Positions 8,979 to 17,997 of a stretch of DNA of 64,000 nucleotides are shown piece by piece (the stretch's first letter is position 1; every line of letters starts with the position of its first letter). The translations under genes were made by a program, and so were the position numbers. The notes below the pieces were generated by a model that was not told where the DNA came from, did not search any database, and saw only the letters and a list, made by a program, of their open reading frames with translations. The DNA is taken from NCBI RefSeq assembly GCF_017896165.1, contig NZ_JAFCNB010000005.1, positions 349,534 through 413,533 of the forward strand. Direction: 5' to 3'. Source of the stretch: Microbispora oryzae. GTDB taxonomy: Bacteria > Actinomycetota > Actinomycetes > Streptosporangiales > Streptosporangiaceae.

Positions 8979-10058
8979 ATGGGTTCGGTGCGCGTGGCCA
9001 TCGTCGGTGTGGGCAACTGCGCCGCGTCGCTGGTGCAGGGCGTCCATTTCTACCGGGACGCGGATCCGGGCAGTCGGGTGCCGGGCCTGATGCACGTGCG
9101 GTTCGGCGATTACCACGTGGGTGACGTGGAGTTCGTCGCGGCCTTCGACGTGGACGCCAAGAAGGTCGGCCGCGACCTGTCGGAGGCCATCGTGGCCTCC
9201 GAGAACAACACCATCAGCATCTGCGACGTGCCCCCGCTGGGCGTCACCGTCCAGCGCGGCCCCACCTTCGACGGCCTCGGCGCCTACTACCGAGAGATCA
9301 TCGAAGAGTCCGACGAACACCCCGTCGACGTCGTCCAGGCCCTCAAGGACGCCCAGGTCGACGTCCTGGTCTCCTACCTGCCCGTCGGCTCCGAAGAAGC
9401 CGACCGCTACTACGCCCAGTGCGCCATCGACGCCAAGGTCGCCTTCGTCAACGCCCTGCCCGTCTTCATCGCCTCCGACCCCGAATGGGCCGCCAAGTTC
9501 ACCGCCGCCGGCGTCCCGATCGTCGGCGACGACATCAAATCCCAGGTCGGCGCCACCATCACCCACCGCGTCCTGGCCAAGCTGTTCGAAGACCGCGGCG
9601 TCGAACTGCTGCGCACCTACCAGCTCAACTTCGGCGGCAACATGGACTTCATGAACATGCTGGAGCGCACCCGCCTCCAGTCCAAGAAGATCTCCAAGAC
9701 CCAGTCGGTCACCTCCCAGATCCCGCACGAGATGGCCAAGGCCGACGTCCACATCGGCCCCTCCGACCACGTGCCCTGGCTCGACGACCGCAAATGGGCC
9801 TACGTCCGCCTCGAAGGCCGCTCCTTCGGCGACACCCCCCTCAACCTCGAATACAAACTCGAGGTCTGGGACTCCCCCAACTCCGCCGGCATCATCATCG
9901 ACGCCGTCCGCGCCGCCAAGATCGCCCTCGACCGCGGCATCGGCGGCCCGCTGCTGTCGCCGTCGTCCTACTTCATGAAGTCACCGCCGGAGCAGTACTC
10001 CGACGACACCGCCCGCGACGCCGTCGAGAAGTTCATCCGCGGCGAGCTCGAGCGCTGA
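8979..10058 (+). CDS. ino1: Inositol-3-phosphate synthase
   Basis: 359 residues. Converts glucose-6-phosphate to 1L-myo-inositol-3-phosphate with bound NAD, the first step toward phosphatidylinositol, PIMs and mycothiol in actinobacteria. Visible are the Rossmann motif [16 protein letters not shown] at the N-terminus, [48 protein letters not shown] with the catalytic-region lysines, [12 protein letters not shown], and the substrate region [11 protein letters not shown] and [19 protein letters not shown]. Length matches the short actinobacterial/archaeal form. AAGGAG lies 5-10 bp before the ATG. From about 9300 codon use becomes almost exclusively C-ending, typical of a strongly expressed gene. 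Confidence 0.95.
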   Translation: MGSVRVAIVGVGNCAASLVQGVHFYRDADPGSRVPGLMHVRFGDYHVGDVEFVAAFDVDAKKVGRDLSEAIVASENNTISICDVPPLGVTVQRGPTFDGLGAYYREIIEESDEHPVDVVQALKDAQVDVLVSYLPVGSEEADRYYAQCAIDAKVAFVNALPVFIASDPEWAAKFTAAGVPIVGDDIKSQVGATITHRVLAKLFEDRGVELLRTYQLNFGGNMDFMNMLERTRLQSKKISKTQSVTSQIPHEMAKADVHIGPSDHVPWLDDRKWAYVRLEGRSFGDTPLNLEYKLEVWDSPNSAGIIIDAVRAAKIALDRGIGGPLLSPSSYFMKSPPEQYSDDTARDAVEKFIRGELER

Positions 10059-10080
10059 CGCCGCCCTCCGCCCGGGCTCC

Positions 10081-10112
10081 ACGCCCCGGCTCCCGCTCGG
10101 GAGCCGGGGCGT
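10081..10112. terminator. Bidirectional terminator between ino1 and idi
   Basis: Perfect 14-bp stem: ACGCCCCGGCTCCC (10081-10094), 4-nt loop, GGGAGCCGGGGCGT (10099-10112). It sits between convergent genes and can serve both. Confidence 0.8.
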
Positions 10113-10125
10113 CGTCATGTACGTT

Positions 10126-10749
10126 TCAGGCTGGTTCGCCGGTCTCCGGCTCGGCCGCCGCGGGCAGCTCCGCGGGATCCGCCACCGGCCAGGTCAGCGG
10201 GTCGGGGCCGAGCGCGACGAGTTGCGGCACCTGTTCCCTCGCCCAGGGCGAGATGTCGAGCTCGCCGCTCAACACCTGGTCGGCGAAGGTCTTCCACGGC
10301 ATCCAGCGCACCGTGTCGACCTCCTCCGCGTTGGGCGCCGCCTCGTCCCGCACGACCGCCCGGAAGACCGGGCAGAGCTCGTTTTCCACCGTCCCGTTGT
10401 CCATGACGGCCCGGTAGGAGAAGCGGGGCAGGATCAGATCGACCGACTCGACCCGCAGACCCAGCTCGAAGGCGAGCCTGCGTGTCACGGCCACGGACAG
10501 CCGTTCGCCGGGCAGCGGATGCCCGCAACAGCTGTTGGTCCACGCACCCGGCCAGGTGAGTTTGCCGACCGCGCGTCGCGACAGCAGCACCTGCCCGCCC
10601 TCATCGAAAACATAACTGGAGAACGCGAGATGAAGGGGGGTGTGGGCGGTGTGGACCGATGTTTTCGGAGCGGTGCCGATCGGGTTGCCCTGGCCGTCGA
10701 CCAGCACGACATGTTCCTGGTAGGTCACTCTCCGAGAGTACGGGATCAC
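10126..10749 (-). CDS. idi: Isopentenyl-diphosphate delta-isomerase, type 1 (Nudix)
   Basis: 207 residues. Interconverts IPP and DMAPP in the cytoplasm for isoprenoid synthesis. Catalytic Cys is in TNSCCGHPLPGE (about residue 72), followed by a Nudix-like helix (AVTRRLAFELGL), the acidic catalytic ENELCPVF and EEVDTVRWMPW. The N-terminal SVHTAHTPLHLAFSSYVFD strand is characteristic. Two GTG starts are possible, 10749 and 10728; both have G/A-rich sequence immediately upstream but very short spacing. The Pro/Glu-rich last 25 residues are an extension beyond the usual fold. Type 1 enzymes need divalent metal, not flavin. Confidence 0.92.
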   Translation of the reverse strand: MIPYSRRVTYQEHVVLVDGQGNPIGTAPKTSVHTAHTPLHLAFSSYVFDEGGQVLLSRRAVGKLTWPGAWTNSCCGHPLPGERLSVAVTRRLAFELGLRVESVDLILPRFSYRAVMDNGTVENELCPVFRAVVRDEAAPNAEEVDTVRWMPWKTFADQVLSGELDISPWAREQVPQLVALGPDPLTWPVADPAELPAAAEPETGEPA

Positions 10750-10835
10750 GTCCCCGCGTCCGGTGTCCGGGACACCCGGGATTCCTCGGGGATGACCCCG
10801 ATACCGCCCGCTGATCTCCCGCGTAGGCTGTCGCC

Positions 10836-12134
10836 GTGTCTTTCGTGTCCGACCTGCGCGTGGTTCTCCGAGGCCGTGACTTCCGGCGGTTGTTCGCCAC
10901 CCGCCTGGTTTCGCAGTCGTCCGACGGGATCTTCCAGTTCGCCGTGGGCGGATACGCCTTCTTCAGCCCGGAGCGGCAGACGACCGCGACCGATATCGCG
11001 GCCGGGCTCGCCGTGCTGCTGCTGCCGTACAGCCTGCTGGGGCCGTTCGTGGGGGTGTTCATCGACCGCTGGTCGCGGCGGCAGATCCTCGTCATCGCAC
11101 CGGTGGTGCGAGGAGCGCTGCTGGTGCTGGCCGCCTGCCTCGTCGCGGCGGGCACCTCCGACGCCGTCTTCTACGCGACCGCGCTCGGCGTCCTCGCGGT
11201 CAACCGTTTCTTCCTCTCGGCCCTCAGCGCGGCGCTGCCGCACGTCGTGCCGTCCGAGCACCTGATGATGGCCAACGCGGTGACGCCCACCTCGGGCACG
11301 GTGGTGACGTTCGTCGGTGCGGGCGCCGCTGTCGCGCTCCGCGCGGTCGCCGGATCCGACGACAGGGGCGTGGCGGTGCTGCTGGTCTGCTCCGGTCTCG
11401 TCTTCGGGGTGTCCGCGCTGATCGCGCGGACCATGGAGCGCTCCCTCCTCGGCCCGGCGTACGATCCGGACCGCCCGCAGGCCCGTGAGGCCGTACGGCA
11501 TGTGCTGACCGGCCTGGTGGACGGCGCGCGGCACGTCGCGCACCGGCGTTCGGCGGCGGCGGCCCTCGGCGGCATCGCGACCCACCGCCTGATGTTCGGC
11601 ATCTCGACGGCGGCGGTGATGATGCTCTACCGCTACAGCTTCGCGTCGAACGCCGACGACGCGCTGAAGGGCATCGCGCTCGTGCTGGGCGCCGTCGGCG
11701 CGGGGAGCTTCGCCGCGGTGGTGATCACGCCGTGGGCCACCGAGCGGTTCCGGATCGAGACCTGGGTCCCGGCGATGCTGGTGACCTGCGGAGTCCTGGA
11801 GTTCGCCCTGTGCGCGACGTTCCACGAGTGGGCGTTCGTGGCCGCCGGGCTCGTGATCGGCATCGCCGGGCAGAGCGTGAAGATCTGCGCCGACACCGTC
11901 GTGCAGCGCGACGTCGAGGACGCCTACCTCGGGCGCGCCTTCTCCGTCTACGACATGCTCTTCAACGGGATGACGGTCCTCGGCGCCGCCCTGGCCGCGG
12001 AGTTGCTGCCGCGGAACGGGAAGTCCTATCTGGCGTTCGGCGTCATCGCGGCGGGTTACGTGCTGGGCGCGCTGGTCTACCGGCTGATGCTGCCGGCCGC
12101 CGTTCGCAGGCCGCCGGTCCCGGCCGTCGACTGA
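10836..12134 (+). CDS. Major facilitator superfamily transporter
   Basis: 432 residues with about 12 hydrophobic helices. The MFS loop 2-3 motif is recognisable as GVFIDRWSRRQILV near residue 73. The N-terminal SDLRVVLRGRDFRRLFATRL, an amphipathic lead-in followed by FQFAVGGYAFF, resembles DHA3-type drug or metabolite exporters; substrate unknown. GTG at 10836 is preceded by TAGGCT (10824-10829) with 6 bases between, so the mRNA is probably leaderless; there is no ribosome site. Single-gene unit divergent from idi. Confidence 0.85.
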   Translation: MSFVSDLRVVLRGRDFRRLFATRLVSQSSDGIFQFAVGGYAFFSPERQTTATDIAAGLAVLLLPYSLLGPFVGVFIDRWSRRQILVIAPVVRGALLVLAACLVAAGTSDAVFYATALGVLAVNRFFLSALSAALPHVVPSEHLMMANAVTPTSGTVVTFVGAGAAVALRAVAGSDDRGVAVLLVCSGLVFGVSALIARTMERSLLGPAYDPDRPQAREAVRHVLTGLVDGARHVAHRRSAAAALGGIATHRLMFGISTAAVMMLYRYSFASNADDALKGIALVLGAVGAGSFAAVVITPWATERFRIETWVPAMLVTCGVLEFALCATFHEWAFVAAGLVIGIAGQSVKICADTVVQRDVEDAYLGRAFSVYDMLFNGMTVLGAALAAELLPRNGKSYLAFGVIAAGYVLGALVYRLMLPAAVRRPPVPAVD

Positions 12135-12261
12135 CCGTTTCCGCAGGAAGACAGGGATGGGATGATCGTCGGATCCGGACTTGACTAAAACGCGCCCCTG
12201 GTTTTACCGGCCGCTGAAGAGTTAGTATCCCGGTCCCCGGTCCTTCATCGAACAGGTCGTT

Positions 12262-14331
12262 GTGATGCCCTCCCCGCCACCCTCGACGGCAGGAGACGCC
12301 TCCGGCACGCAGGGAAAGGTGACACCGGCGGGACGGTCCACGGAGGCGGCGGCGCGGCAGACGGTGGTGACCACCCTCGTCGCGGCCGCCGCGAACGGTT
12401 TCTGGGCGGACTTTCACTCCTTCCTCGAACGCCTGCCGGTTCCGACATTCGTCGGGGTGCTGGCGACCGGCGTGCTCGGCGGGCTTCTCCTACGGGGCCG
12501 GGGGCCGGCCGGCGTGCTCGCCCGGCTGGCCGGACGGCTCGGCCCACCCACGTCGAAGATGCGGGACTGGTTCCTGGCCCCTCTCTCGCAACGTCCGCGG
12601 ATGGCGAAGGCGCTGGCGGCGCTTCGCCGCGTCCTTCCCACGGTCGTGATCGCCTATCTGTCCGTGGCGTCCGGTGTGGTCGTCATCCTGGGCGTCTGGG
12701 GCGCCTCCCAGGGAGTATCGGCGCTGGTGCGGTGGGTGTCGTCCCCTTCCTGCGCCGATCCGCGGGAGTTGTCGGTGATCACGGCGCCGGAGAACGTCGA
12801 CGCGCTCCGTGACGCCGCCGCGGCCTACACCGATGAGGCGGACGGCTGCACGCCGTACCGGATCTCGGTCGGCGCCGCGCCGTCGGCGGCCGAGATGTCC
12901 GACGGCTTCACTCTCGGCTGGTGCCGCGACGACGAGTCGTTCCCACGGCTCTTCGGGAGACGTCCCGACGCCTGGATCGCGACCAGCACCGCCGAGGTGG
13001 CGCACGTACGGCGGATGCAGAGCCCTCTCGTCTCCTCGGGCCAGCCATGCGACGGGATGGCCGGTGGGAGGGCGACGCTGTCCCCGGGCCCGAGCGTGGC
13101 CGGCGAGCAGTTGATCGTCGCCATGCTCGCCGAGCGCGCCGACGATCTGAAGAATCTGCCCCCGGAGCAGAAGGGGGACAAGACCCTGGCGGACGTCGTG
13201 GGGGCGATCCGCACCCGGCTGGGCATGCGCCTGGTCTACCCACAGCCCGGCCTCTCCTCGGCCGGGCTCATCGCGGCCGCGCGCCTGGTCGGCCTCGAAC
13301 GCCCCGAGGACACCGTGCGGAGCGTGGCCTCCGACGACAGCGCCGACGCACTCCTGTGCCGCTTCAAACGGATGACGAAGGCCGAGAAGCAGGGGTACGC
13401 CCTGCTCGTCCCGGCCCACAGCGTTCAGGAGTACAACTCGGGGGAGATCACGAACGAGGGCTGCGGGGGTATGGATCCGAAGGAGCCCAGGCTCGACGAG
13501 GTGCAGCCGCCCGGGATGCCCGTCCTCGACTACCCGTTCGTCGACATCACGTGGCCGGACGAGAACGCCCCGGCTTCCCGGGACGAGTCCGCGGAACGCC
13601 GTCTCGCCTTGGGCCGCTTCGCCGGCTGGCTCGCGCACAAACACCCTCTCTTCGGCGGCCCTGTGCAACCTCCCGCCCTACGGAGCGGCGCCGACGAGCT
13701 GGGCGACGCGAAGGATGAGATCGCCCGCCGGCTGCACCGCGTCGACCTGCAGTTCCTGCTCGACGTCTCCGGGTCGATGTCCCGATTGCTGCTGCCCACT
13801 AGTGAGGCGCTCCCGGAGATCAGGCAGACGCTCATCGAGGCCGACCGCCTCTCACTCAGCACGTTCTGGCAGGACAAGGACGAGGGCATCAGGATCAGCG
13901 ATCCCACGGACAAGGAGGGGGCGAGCCAGCTCGGCAGGTTCGTCGGCCGATTCCGGCAGGAGCGGAGCCGGGGACGGGACGCACCACTGTCGAACGCGAT
14001 CGACGAGCTGGGGAGGAAGTTCGGTCTCCCCGGTCGTTCGGTGGTCGTCGTCACGGACGGGGGACCCTTCGGGGCCGAGGGCATTCCCGGGCGGGCGGAG
14101 CAGGACATCGTGAGAGCGCTGAAGCGCAGCTCTTCGATCACGAACCTCTACATCCTCGTCTTCGGGCACGGCGGGTGCGGTGGCAGGTTCCCGCAGCCGG
14201 AACGGCCGCCGGGATCGTCTCAGCACGTGGTCTGCGCCGAGATCGAGGGAGGGCAATCGCCCAGGACGGGCACCCAGGCCGTGGCGAGCGCGCTGAACAG
14301 AGCGATCTTCACACTGCGGGGGTGGTCCTGA
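12262..14331 (+). CDS. Membrane-anchored substrate-binding-like and vWA domain protein
   Basis: 689 residues. Two membrane helices lie near 55-75 and 130-152 (VVIAYLSVASGVVVILGVWG). Residues ~165-490 resemble a bacterial type 2 periplasmic binding fold: ELSVITAPENVDALRDAAAAY near the start and PVLDYPFVDITWPDEN near the end, with several Cys likely disulfide-bonded outside the cell. A von Willebrand A domain follows, with a complete MIDAS start DVSGSMS (about 500) and a TDGGP loop (about 598). TAGTAT at 12223-12228 is a plausible -10. It overlaps the next gene by one base (TGATG), so the two are translationally coupled. Role unknown; a sensor or metal-dependent adhesion complex is an inference only. 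Confidence 0.7.
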   Translation: MMPSPPPSTAGDASGTQGKVTPAGRSTEAAARQTVVTTLVAAAANGFWADFHSFLERLPVPTFVGVLATGVLGGLLLRGRGPAGVLARLAGRLGPPTSKMRDWFLAPLSQRPRMAKALAALRRVLPTVVIAYLSVASGVVVILGVWGASQGVSALVRWVSSPSCADPRELSVITAPENVDALRDAAAAYTDEADGCTPYRISVGAAPSAAEMSDGFTLGWCRDDESFPRLFGRRPDAWIATSTAEVAHVRRMQSPLVSSGQPCDGMAGGRATLSPGPSVAGEQLIVAMLAERADDLKNLPPEQKGDKTLADVVGAIRTRLGMRLVYPQPGLSSAGLIAAARLVGLERPEDTVRSVASDDSADALLCRFKRMTKAEKQGYALLVPAHSVQEYNSGEITNEGCGGMDPKEPRLDEVQPPGMPVLDYPFVDITWPDENAPASRDESAERRLALGRFAGWLAHKHPLFGGPVQPPALRSGADELGDAKDEIARRLHRVDLQFLLDVSGSMSRLLLPTSEALPEIRQTLIEADRLSLSTFWQDKDEGIRISDPTDKEGASQLGRFVGRFRQERSRGRDAPLSNAIDELGRKFGLPGRSVVVVTDGGPFGAEGIPGRAEQDIVRALKRSSSITNLYILVFGHGGCGGRFPQPERPPGSSQHVVCAEIEGGQSPRTGTQAVASALNRAIFTLRGWS

Positions 14332-15809
14332 TGGCCGGGTGGCCGGCGCTCGGGTGGTCGCGGCTGCCGACCTTCCGGAGGCGGCTCGCCGCCGCGGGAT
14401 TCGCGGTGGGCGTCCTCCTCGGCGGCCTCCAGCTCGTCCACGGCCGGCGGGACACGGCGTGCCACACCGACGGGCGAATCACGATCGCGGCGAACAGCGA
14501 CGTCAGCGCCGGGGGCTTCCGCAGGGACCTCATCCGGCAGTGGAACGAGAAGACGAAGCGCGACGACAAGCTCGTCGAGATCTCCGACTCCACCGACGAG
14601 GCCAGGGCCGAGATGGCCGCCGCGGCCCAGTCGCACCGCTGCACCTACGACGTCTTCCTCCTGGACGTCGTCTACATCCCCGAGTTCGCGAGGAACGGTT
14701 ACCTGACCGAGCTCACCCCCGAGGATTTCGGCGAGGACTGGCCGCGCTTCACCGAGGAGGTGCTGCGGGCGGCACGGGTCGACGGCGAGCAGTACGCCGA
14801 GCCGTTGGCCACCGACGCGCCGCTGCTGTTCCGCAAGGCCGGCCTCCCGCTCCCCGCCAGCTGGCCGGATCTCGTCGCGGACGCCGGTCGGTACGGCTAC
14901 GTGGGGCAGTTCGACGACTACGAGGGAGGGACCGTCAACCTCATGGAGGCGGTGCTCTCCGCCGGAGCCGAGATCACCGATGGCGACGAGGTCGTGGTCG
15001 ACCAGTACGCCGAGAAGACGAAACGGGCGCTCGGCGACCTGCGGCAGCTCCTCGCCGGGCTGGCGGGCGACGGTGGCCGGCCTCCTGGCTCCGGCGGGCC
15101 CGGCCCCTCGCCGCCCGATGGCGGCGGCGTCCGATGCCAGGACCGCCTGGGCCGCGGATGCCTGTTCCGATATCGGGAGGAGAGTAGTCTCCTGGCGTTC
15201 CGTGACGGCGATGTGGGCTACATGCGGAACTGGCCGTTCGCCTTTCCCCGCCTGGCGCTCGACCCGTCGATGCGGGCCAGGGACGGTTCTCCGCTGTTCA
15301 GGGTGACCCCCCTGCCCGGTGCGAGGATCACGGGCGGCTACGCCCTCGCGATCAGCGCGACCATGCCCGAGGAGGAGCGTCAGGACGCGGTGCGGCTCAT
15401 CCGCTTCCTCACGTCATCGGACGCCCAGAAGAAGCTGTTCGCGTGCGGCGGATACCCGCCCGTGCTCAAGGACGTCTACACCTTCTACACGTCCTACACG
15501 TCGGAATCGCCCGGCTCCCGGACGTGCGGCGAACTCCAGCGCGAGTCGAATCCGTCCCCGGAACCCGGATCGGAGATGACGGCCCCCGAGCTCAAAACCT
15601 TCGCGCAGGCGATCCACGAGGCACTGGACGGAGCCGGGTCCCGCCCGGTCTGGCCCCACTACACCGCCTTCAGCGACACGTTCAGGTCCTGCGCGAGGAG
15701 AGCGGTGACCGGCGAGATCGAGCCGCAGGACATCGACATCGCCCGCTTCGCCGAGGCCCTGCGGGCGGCCAGGGACGGCAGGCGGCCGGAGGCGCCCTGC
15801 CCCGTCTGA
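14331..15809 (+). CDS. Membrane-anchored extracellular solute-binding-like protein (family 1 type)
   Basis: 492 residues. A single N-terminal hydrophobic segment (LAAAGFAVGVLLGGLQLVHG, about 19-38) without a lipobox Cys anchors an extracellular domain. ITIAANSDVSAGGFRRDLI, YDVFLLDVVYIPEFARNGYL, LFRKAGLPLPASWPDL and GGYALAISATMPEEERQDAVRLIRF are the usual strand-loop pattern of sugar-type ABC binding proteins. No permease or ATPase genes are nearby, so it is unlikely to feed an ABC importer. A Gly/Pro-rich insertion (about 243-265) breaks the fold in two. ATG overlaps the stop of the vWA gene, implying fixed stoichiometry with it. Confidence 0.72.
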   Translation: MAGWPALGWSRLPTFRRRLAAAGFAVGVLLGGLQLVHGRRDTACHTDGRITIAANSDVSAGGFRRDLIRQWNEKTKRDDKLVEISDSTDEARAEMAAAAQSHRCTYDVFLLDVVYIPEFARNGYLTELTPEDFGEDWPRFTEEVLRAARVDGEQYAEPLATDAPLLFRKAGLPLPASWPDLVADAGRYGYVGQFDDYEGGTVNLMEAVLSAGAEITDGDEVVVDQYAEKTKRALGDLRQLLAGLAGDGGRPPGSGGPGPSPPDGGGVRCQDRLGRGCLFRYREESSLLAFRDGDVGYMRNWPFAFPRLALDPSMRARDGSPLFRVTPLPGARITGGYALAISATMPEEERQDAVRLIRFLTSSDAQKKLFACGGYPPVLKDVYTFYTSYTSESPGSRTCGELQRESNPSPEPGSEMTAPELKTFAQAIHEALDGAGSRPVWPHYTAFSDTFRSCARRAVTGEIEPQDIDIARFAEALRAARDGRRPEAPCPV

Positions 15810-15844
15810 CCCGCGGTCACGCCTACCGGGCCAATCTACCGGGA

Positions 15845-17281
15845 TCAGCTGATCAGGCCGTTGTCCCGCGCCCAGGCCAGCAGGGCCTCCGTGGCGGCCT
15901 CCTTGCCGATCAGGCCTTCGTCCATCCGCAGTTCGAGCATGTGCTTGTACGCCCGGCCGATGACGGGCCCCGGAGACAGGCCGAGGATCTCCTGGATCTC
16001 GTTGCCGTCCAGCTCGGGCCGGATCTTGGCCAGCTCCTCCTCCTCGGCCAGCCGGGAGATGCGCTCCTCCAGCTGGTCGTACGTCCGGGAGAGGGCGGCG
16101 GCCTTGCGCCGGTTGCGGGTGGTGCAGTCGGCCCTGGTCAGCTTGTGCAGCCGGTCGAGCAGGTGCCCGCCGTCCCGGACGTACCTGCGGACCGCGCTGT
16201 CGGTCCACTCGCCGGTGCCGTACCCGTGGAAGCGCAGATGCAGCTCCACCAGACGCGAGACGTCCGACACGACGTCCTTGGGGAACTTGAGCTCGGCCAG
16301 CCGCTTCTTGGCCATCTGGGCGCCCACCACCTCGTGGTGATGGAACGACACCCGGCCGCCGGGCTCGTTGCGACGGGTCTTCGGCTTGCCGATGTCGTGG
16401 AGCAGCGCAGCCCACCGCAGCACCCGGTCGGGGCCGGTCGTCTCCAGCCCGATCGCCTGCTCAAGCACGATCAGCGTGTGTTCGTAGACGTCCTTGTGCC
16501 GGTGGTGCTCGTCGATCTCCAGGCGGAGCTTCGGCAGCTCGGGCAGGACGTGGGCGGCCAGGCCGGTGTCGACCAGCAGCGTCAGCCCCGCCCGGGGGTG
16601 GCTGCCGCAGATCAGCTTGTCCAGCTCGTCGCGGATGCGCTCGGCCGAGACGATCTCGATGCGCCCGGCCATCGCCGACATCGCCGCGACGGCCGCCGGG
16701 GCGACGGAGAACCCGAGTTGCGCGGCGAAACGGGCCGCCCGCAGCATCCGCAGCGGATCGTCGTCGAACGACTGCTCGGGGCTCGCCGGGGTGCGCAGCA
16801 CCTTGGCGGCCAGGTCGGGGAGGCCGCCGTACGGGTCGACGAACTCGTGCTCGGGCAGCCGCACCGCCATCGCGTTGATCGCGAAGTCGCGGCGGGTCAG
16901 GTCGCCCTCAAGCGAATCGCCGTACGCCACCTCGGGCTTGCGGGAGGACGGGTCGTACGCCTCGCTGCGGTACGTGGTGATCTCCAGCTGCCACCCGGCC
17001 TTGCGGACGCCGACGGTGCCGAAATCGATCCCGACCGTCCAGACCGCGTCCGCCCAGTCCTTGACGATCTCCAGGACCCGCTCGGGCCTGGCGTCCGTGG
17101 TCAGGTCGAGATCGTTGCCGGCGCGTCCCAGGAAGACGTCGCGCACCGTGCCGCCCACCAGGGCGAGTTGGTGTCCGCGCGCGGCGAACAGGCGGCCGAG
17201 CTCGTCGGCCACCGGCGCGATCCTGCGGAACAGCTCGGTCACGGCCCGCTGCTGGGTGTCGCTCAGATTTGAAACGGACAA
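15845..17281 (-). CDS. cca: CCA tRNA nucleotidyltransferase with HD domain
   Basis: 478 residues. Adds or repairs the 3' CCA of tRNAs. Class II nucleotidyltransferase head: LVGGTVRDVFLGRAGNDLDLTTDA (GG and DxD motifs, about 42-64), RRDFAINAMAVRL (about 130), DPLRMLRAARFAAQLGF (about 175). C-terminal half holds an HD domain, AALLHDIGKPKTR, with SFHHHEVVGA. Start is TTG at 17281 with a weak ribosome site. It is convergent with the solute-binding gene and divergent from the YbaK-like gene, as I recall for the same locus in Streptomyces and Mycobacterium (pcnA). Confidence 0.93.
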   Translation of the reverse strand: MSVSNLSDTQQRAVTELFRRIAPVADELGRLFAARGHQLALVGGTVRDVFLGRAGNDLDLTTDARPERVLEIVKDWADAVWTVGIDFGTVGVRKAGWQLEITTYRSEAYDPSSRKPEVAYGDSLEGDLTRRDFAINAMAVRLPEHEFVDPYGGLPDLAAKVLRTPASPEQSFDDDPLRMLRAARFAAQLGFSVAPAAVAAMSAMAGRIEIVSAERIRDELDKLICGSHPRAGLTLLVDTGLAAHVLPELPKLRLEIDEHHRHKDVYEHTLIVLEQAIGLETTGPDRVLRWAALLHDIGKPKTRRNEPGGRVSFHHHEVVGAQMAKKRLAELKFPKDVVSDVSRLVELHLRFHGYGTGEWTDSAVRRYVRDGGHLLDRLHKLTRADCTTRNRRKAAALSRTYDQLEERISRLAEEEELAKIRPELDGNEIQEILGLSPGPVIGRAYKHMLELRMDEGLIGKEAATEALLAWARDNGLIS

Positions 17282-17414
17282 GGCTGGGTAGGTCCTTCGG
17301 TCACGGAACGAGTTCTCCCCCGGACGACCATGGTGTCATCAGGGGAGACGACACCTAGCGATCACCATGCCACGGATGGTTCGGGGGCGCTGGACGACGC
17401 AAGGAGCACACGAG

Positions 17415-17951
17415 ATGAAAGACGCTCTCGCGATTCACCGCCGGCTCCTCGCCCACCAGATCCACCATGAGATCGTACGTCTTCCGCGGCCGTTGACATG
17501 CTCCGACGAGCTTCCGGACGTGCTCGGGGTGGAGCCGGAGTCCTGTGTGTCGGTGTCGCTCTTCGAGGTGTCGGCGCGCCGGGGCGGCGAGCCGGTGGCC
17601 GTGATCAGCACGGTGGCCGCCCCACCCAGAGCTGCCGTGATCGGGCCGCTGCTGCGGGTCCAGCGGGTGCGGCCCGCGTCGTCCGACGTGGTCAACGCGG
17701 TCACCGACTACGCCGACGGACTGGTCTGCCCCCTCCTCCTCCCCGAGGACCTGACCGTGTTGATCGACGAGCGCATGGTGACCGGGCTCGGCCCCGACGA
17801 CGTCGTCCACACCGCGACAGGCGAACGCCGCACGGCGCTGCGGGTGCGTGCGATCCACCTGTTCGCGCTGGTATCGGCCAAGCCCGTGGACCTGACGACA
17901 CCCCCGACAAGAGGCCTGGCGACCCTGGCGAGTCCAATGCGGACGGCTTAG
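17415..17951 (+). CDS. YbaK/aminoacyl-tRNA deacylase-like protein
   Basis: 178 residues. KDALAIHRRLLAHQIHHEIVRLPRPL near the start, the LLVP-like core VCPLLLPEDLTVLIDERM and the ending RRTALRVRAIHLFALVSAKPVDLTTP match the YbaK/ProX fold that hydrolyses mischarged tRNAs. The usual catalytic Lys near the first helix is not obvious, so activity is uncertain. ATG 17415 has AAGGAG at 17401-17406; an upstream in-frame start at 17367 would add 16 residues and has no ribosome site. It is the first gene of the plus-strand run toward murJ. Confidence 0.65.
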   Translation: MKDALAIHRRLLAHQIHHEIVRLPRPLTCSDELPDVLGVEPESCVSVSLFEVSARRGGEPVAVISTVAAPPRAAVIGPLLRVQRVRPASSDVVNAVTDYADGLVCPLLLPEDLTVLIDERMVTGLGPDDVVHTATGERRTALRVRAIHLFALVSAKPVDLTTPPTRGLATLASPMRTA

Positions 17952-17997
17952 GCCATAGCATTCTGGGCGTGCGCCGTACCTCACCGCTGGGCCGCAC

